A stretch of 64,000 bases of DNA from Prorocentrum cordatum (taxonomy: Eukaryota > Sar > Dinophyceae > Prorocentrales > Prorocentraceae), in NCBI GenBank assembly GCA_963575745.1, contig CAUYUJ010020270.1, forward strand, positions 1-64,000, written 5' to 3'. This document shows positions 63,901 to 64,000 of this stretch, one piece after another (position 1 is the stretch's first letter; each line of letters opens with the position of its first letter). The position numbers and the translations under genes were made by a program. The notes below the pieces were generated by a model. That model was not told the DNA's origin. It worked only from the letters and a program-made list of their open reading frames with translations, and ran no database searches.

Positions 63901-64000
63901 CCATTGAAATCGCAAGCAGTTGGGCAAACCTACGCAGCAGGTGGTCCGCGCGCAGAAGCGGAGGAAACGACAAACTCATATAAGTTACGCATTCGACCAG

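Overview
The window reads as nuclear DNA of a dinoflagellate. The main evidence is a set of degenerate copies of the dinoflagellate trans-spliced leader (core TTTTGGCTCAAG) placed just upstream of plus-strand coding regions (about 74, 2621, 10579 and 12305, with a weaker one at 38415). Supporting evidence is sparse genes, phase-0 introns with GT-AG or GC-AG ends, very abundant simple repeats and long homopolymers, high GC, and decayed retroelements whose protein motifs match families I know from dinoflagellates. I see no bacterial operons, rRNA, CRISPR array or confident tRNA. Genus cannot be settled from this sequence alone. Identities, counts and compositions below are by-eye estimates.

Layout. 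1-4.2 kb: two spliced-leader-tagged hypothetical genes on the plus strand, then a minus-strand coiled-coil/membrane gene. 5.2-7.1 kb: a Gly/Tyr-repeat protein gene interrupted by an A-rich segment. 7.3-8.35 kb: a terminal-inverted-repeat foldback element, a 10-bp minisatellite and a large trinucleotide array. 8.4-10.3 kb: a minus-strand membrane/coiled-coil gene beside two small, related two-exon genes. 10.6-14.4 kb: the best protein-coding block, two spliced-leader-tagged genes, the second a transposase-like protein of CACTA type. 14.6-15.6 kb: a 9-bp-based minisatellite that encodes collagen-like Gly-Pro-X. 15.6-19.75 kb, minus strand: remains of two tyrosine-recombinase-class-like (DIRS/Ngaro-type) retroelements head to tail. 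19.9-21.5 kb: minisatellites.

24.0-36.75 kb: a decayed Ty1/copia-like LTR retrotransposon with two diverged LTRs of about 310 bp, lying inside an ATC/CAT microsatellite locus. It still shows zinc-rich, protease, integrase, reverse transcriptase and RNase H pieces in order. 37.1-37.6 kb and 57.6-58.6 kb: two arrays of the same roughly 85-bp satellite in opposite orientation. 38.4-39.2 kb: a frameshifted Lys- and Ala-rich gene. 44-46.7 kb: a decayed non-LTR retrotransposon with endonuclease and reverse transcriptase motifs. 47.2-47.7 kb and 60.1-60.6 kb: four copies of a foldback MITE family. 50.7-51.7 kb: a tandem Cys-rich repeat pseudogene. 52.3-54.6 kb: an extremely GC-rich block whose long ORFs are mostly artefacts. 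61.1-64 kb: a CCGACCAGC minisatellite followed by the 5' part of a second non-LTR element, split by about 1.1 kb of foreign-looking DNA.

There is no single pathway here. The recurrent processes are mRNA recycling into the genome (spliced-leader relicts), retroelement insertion and decay, and tandem-repeat expansion.
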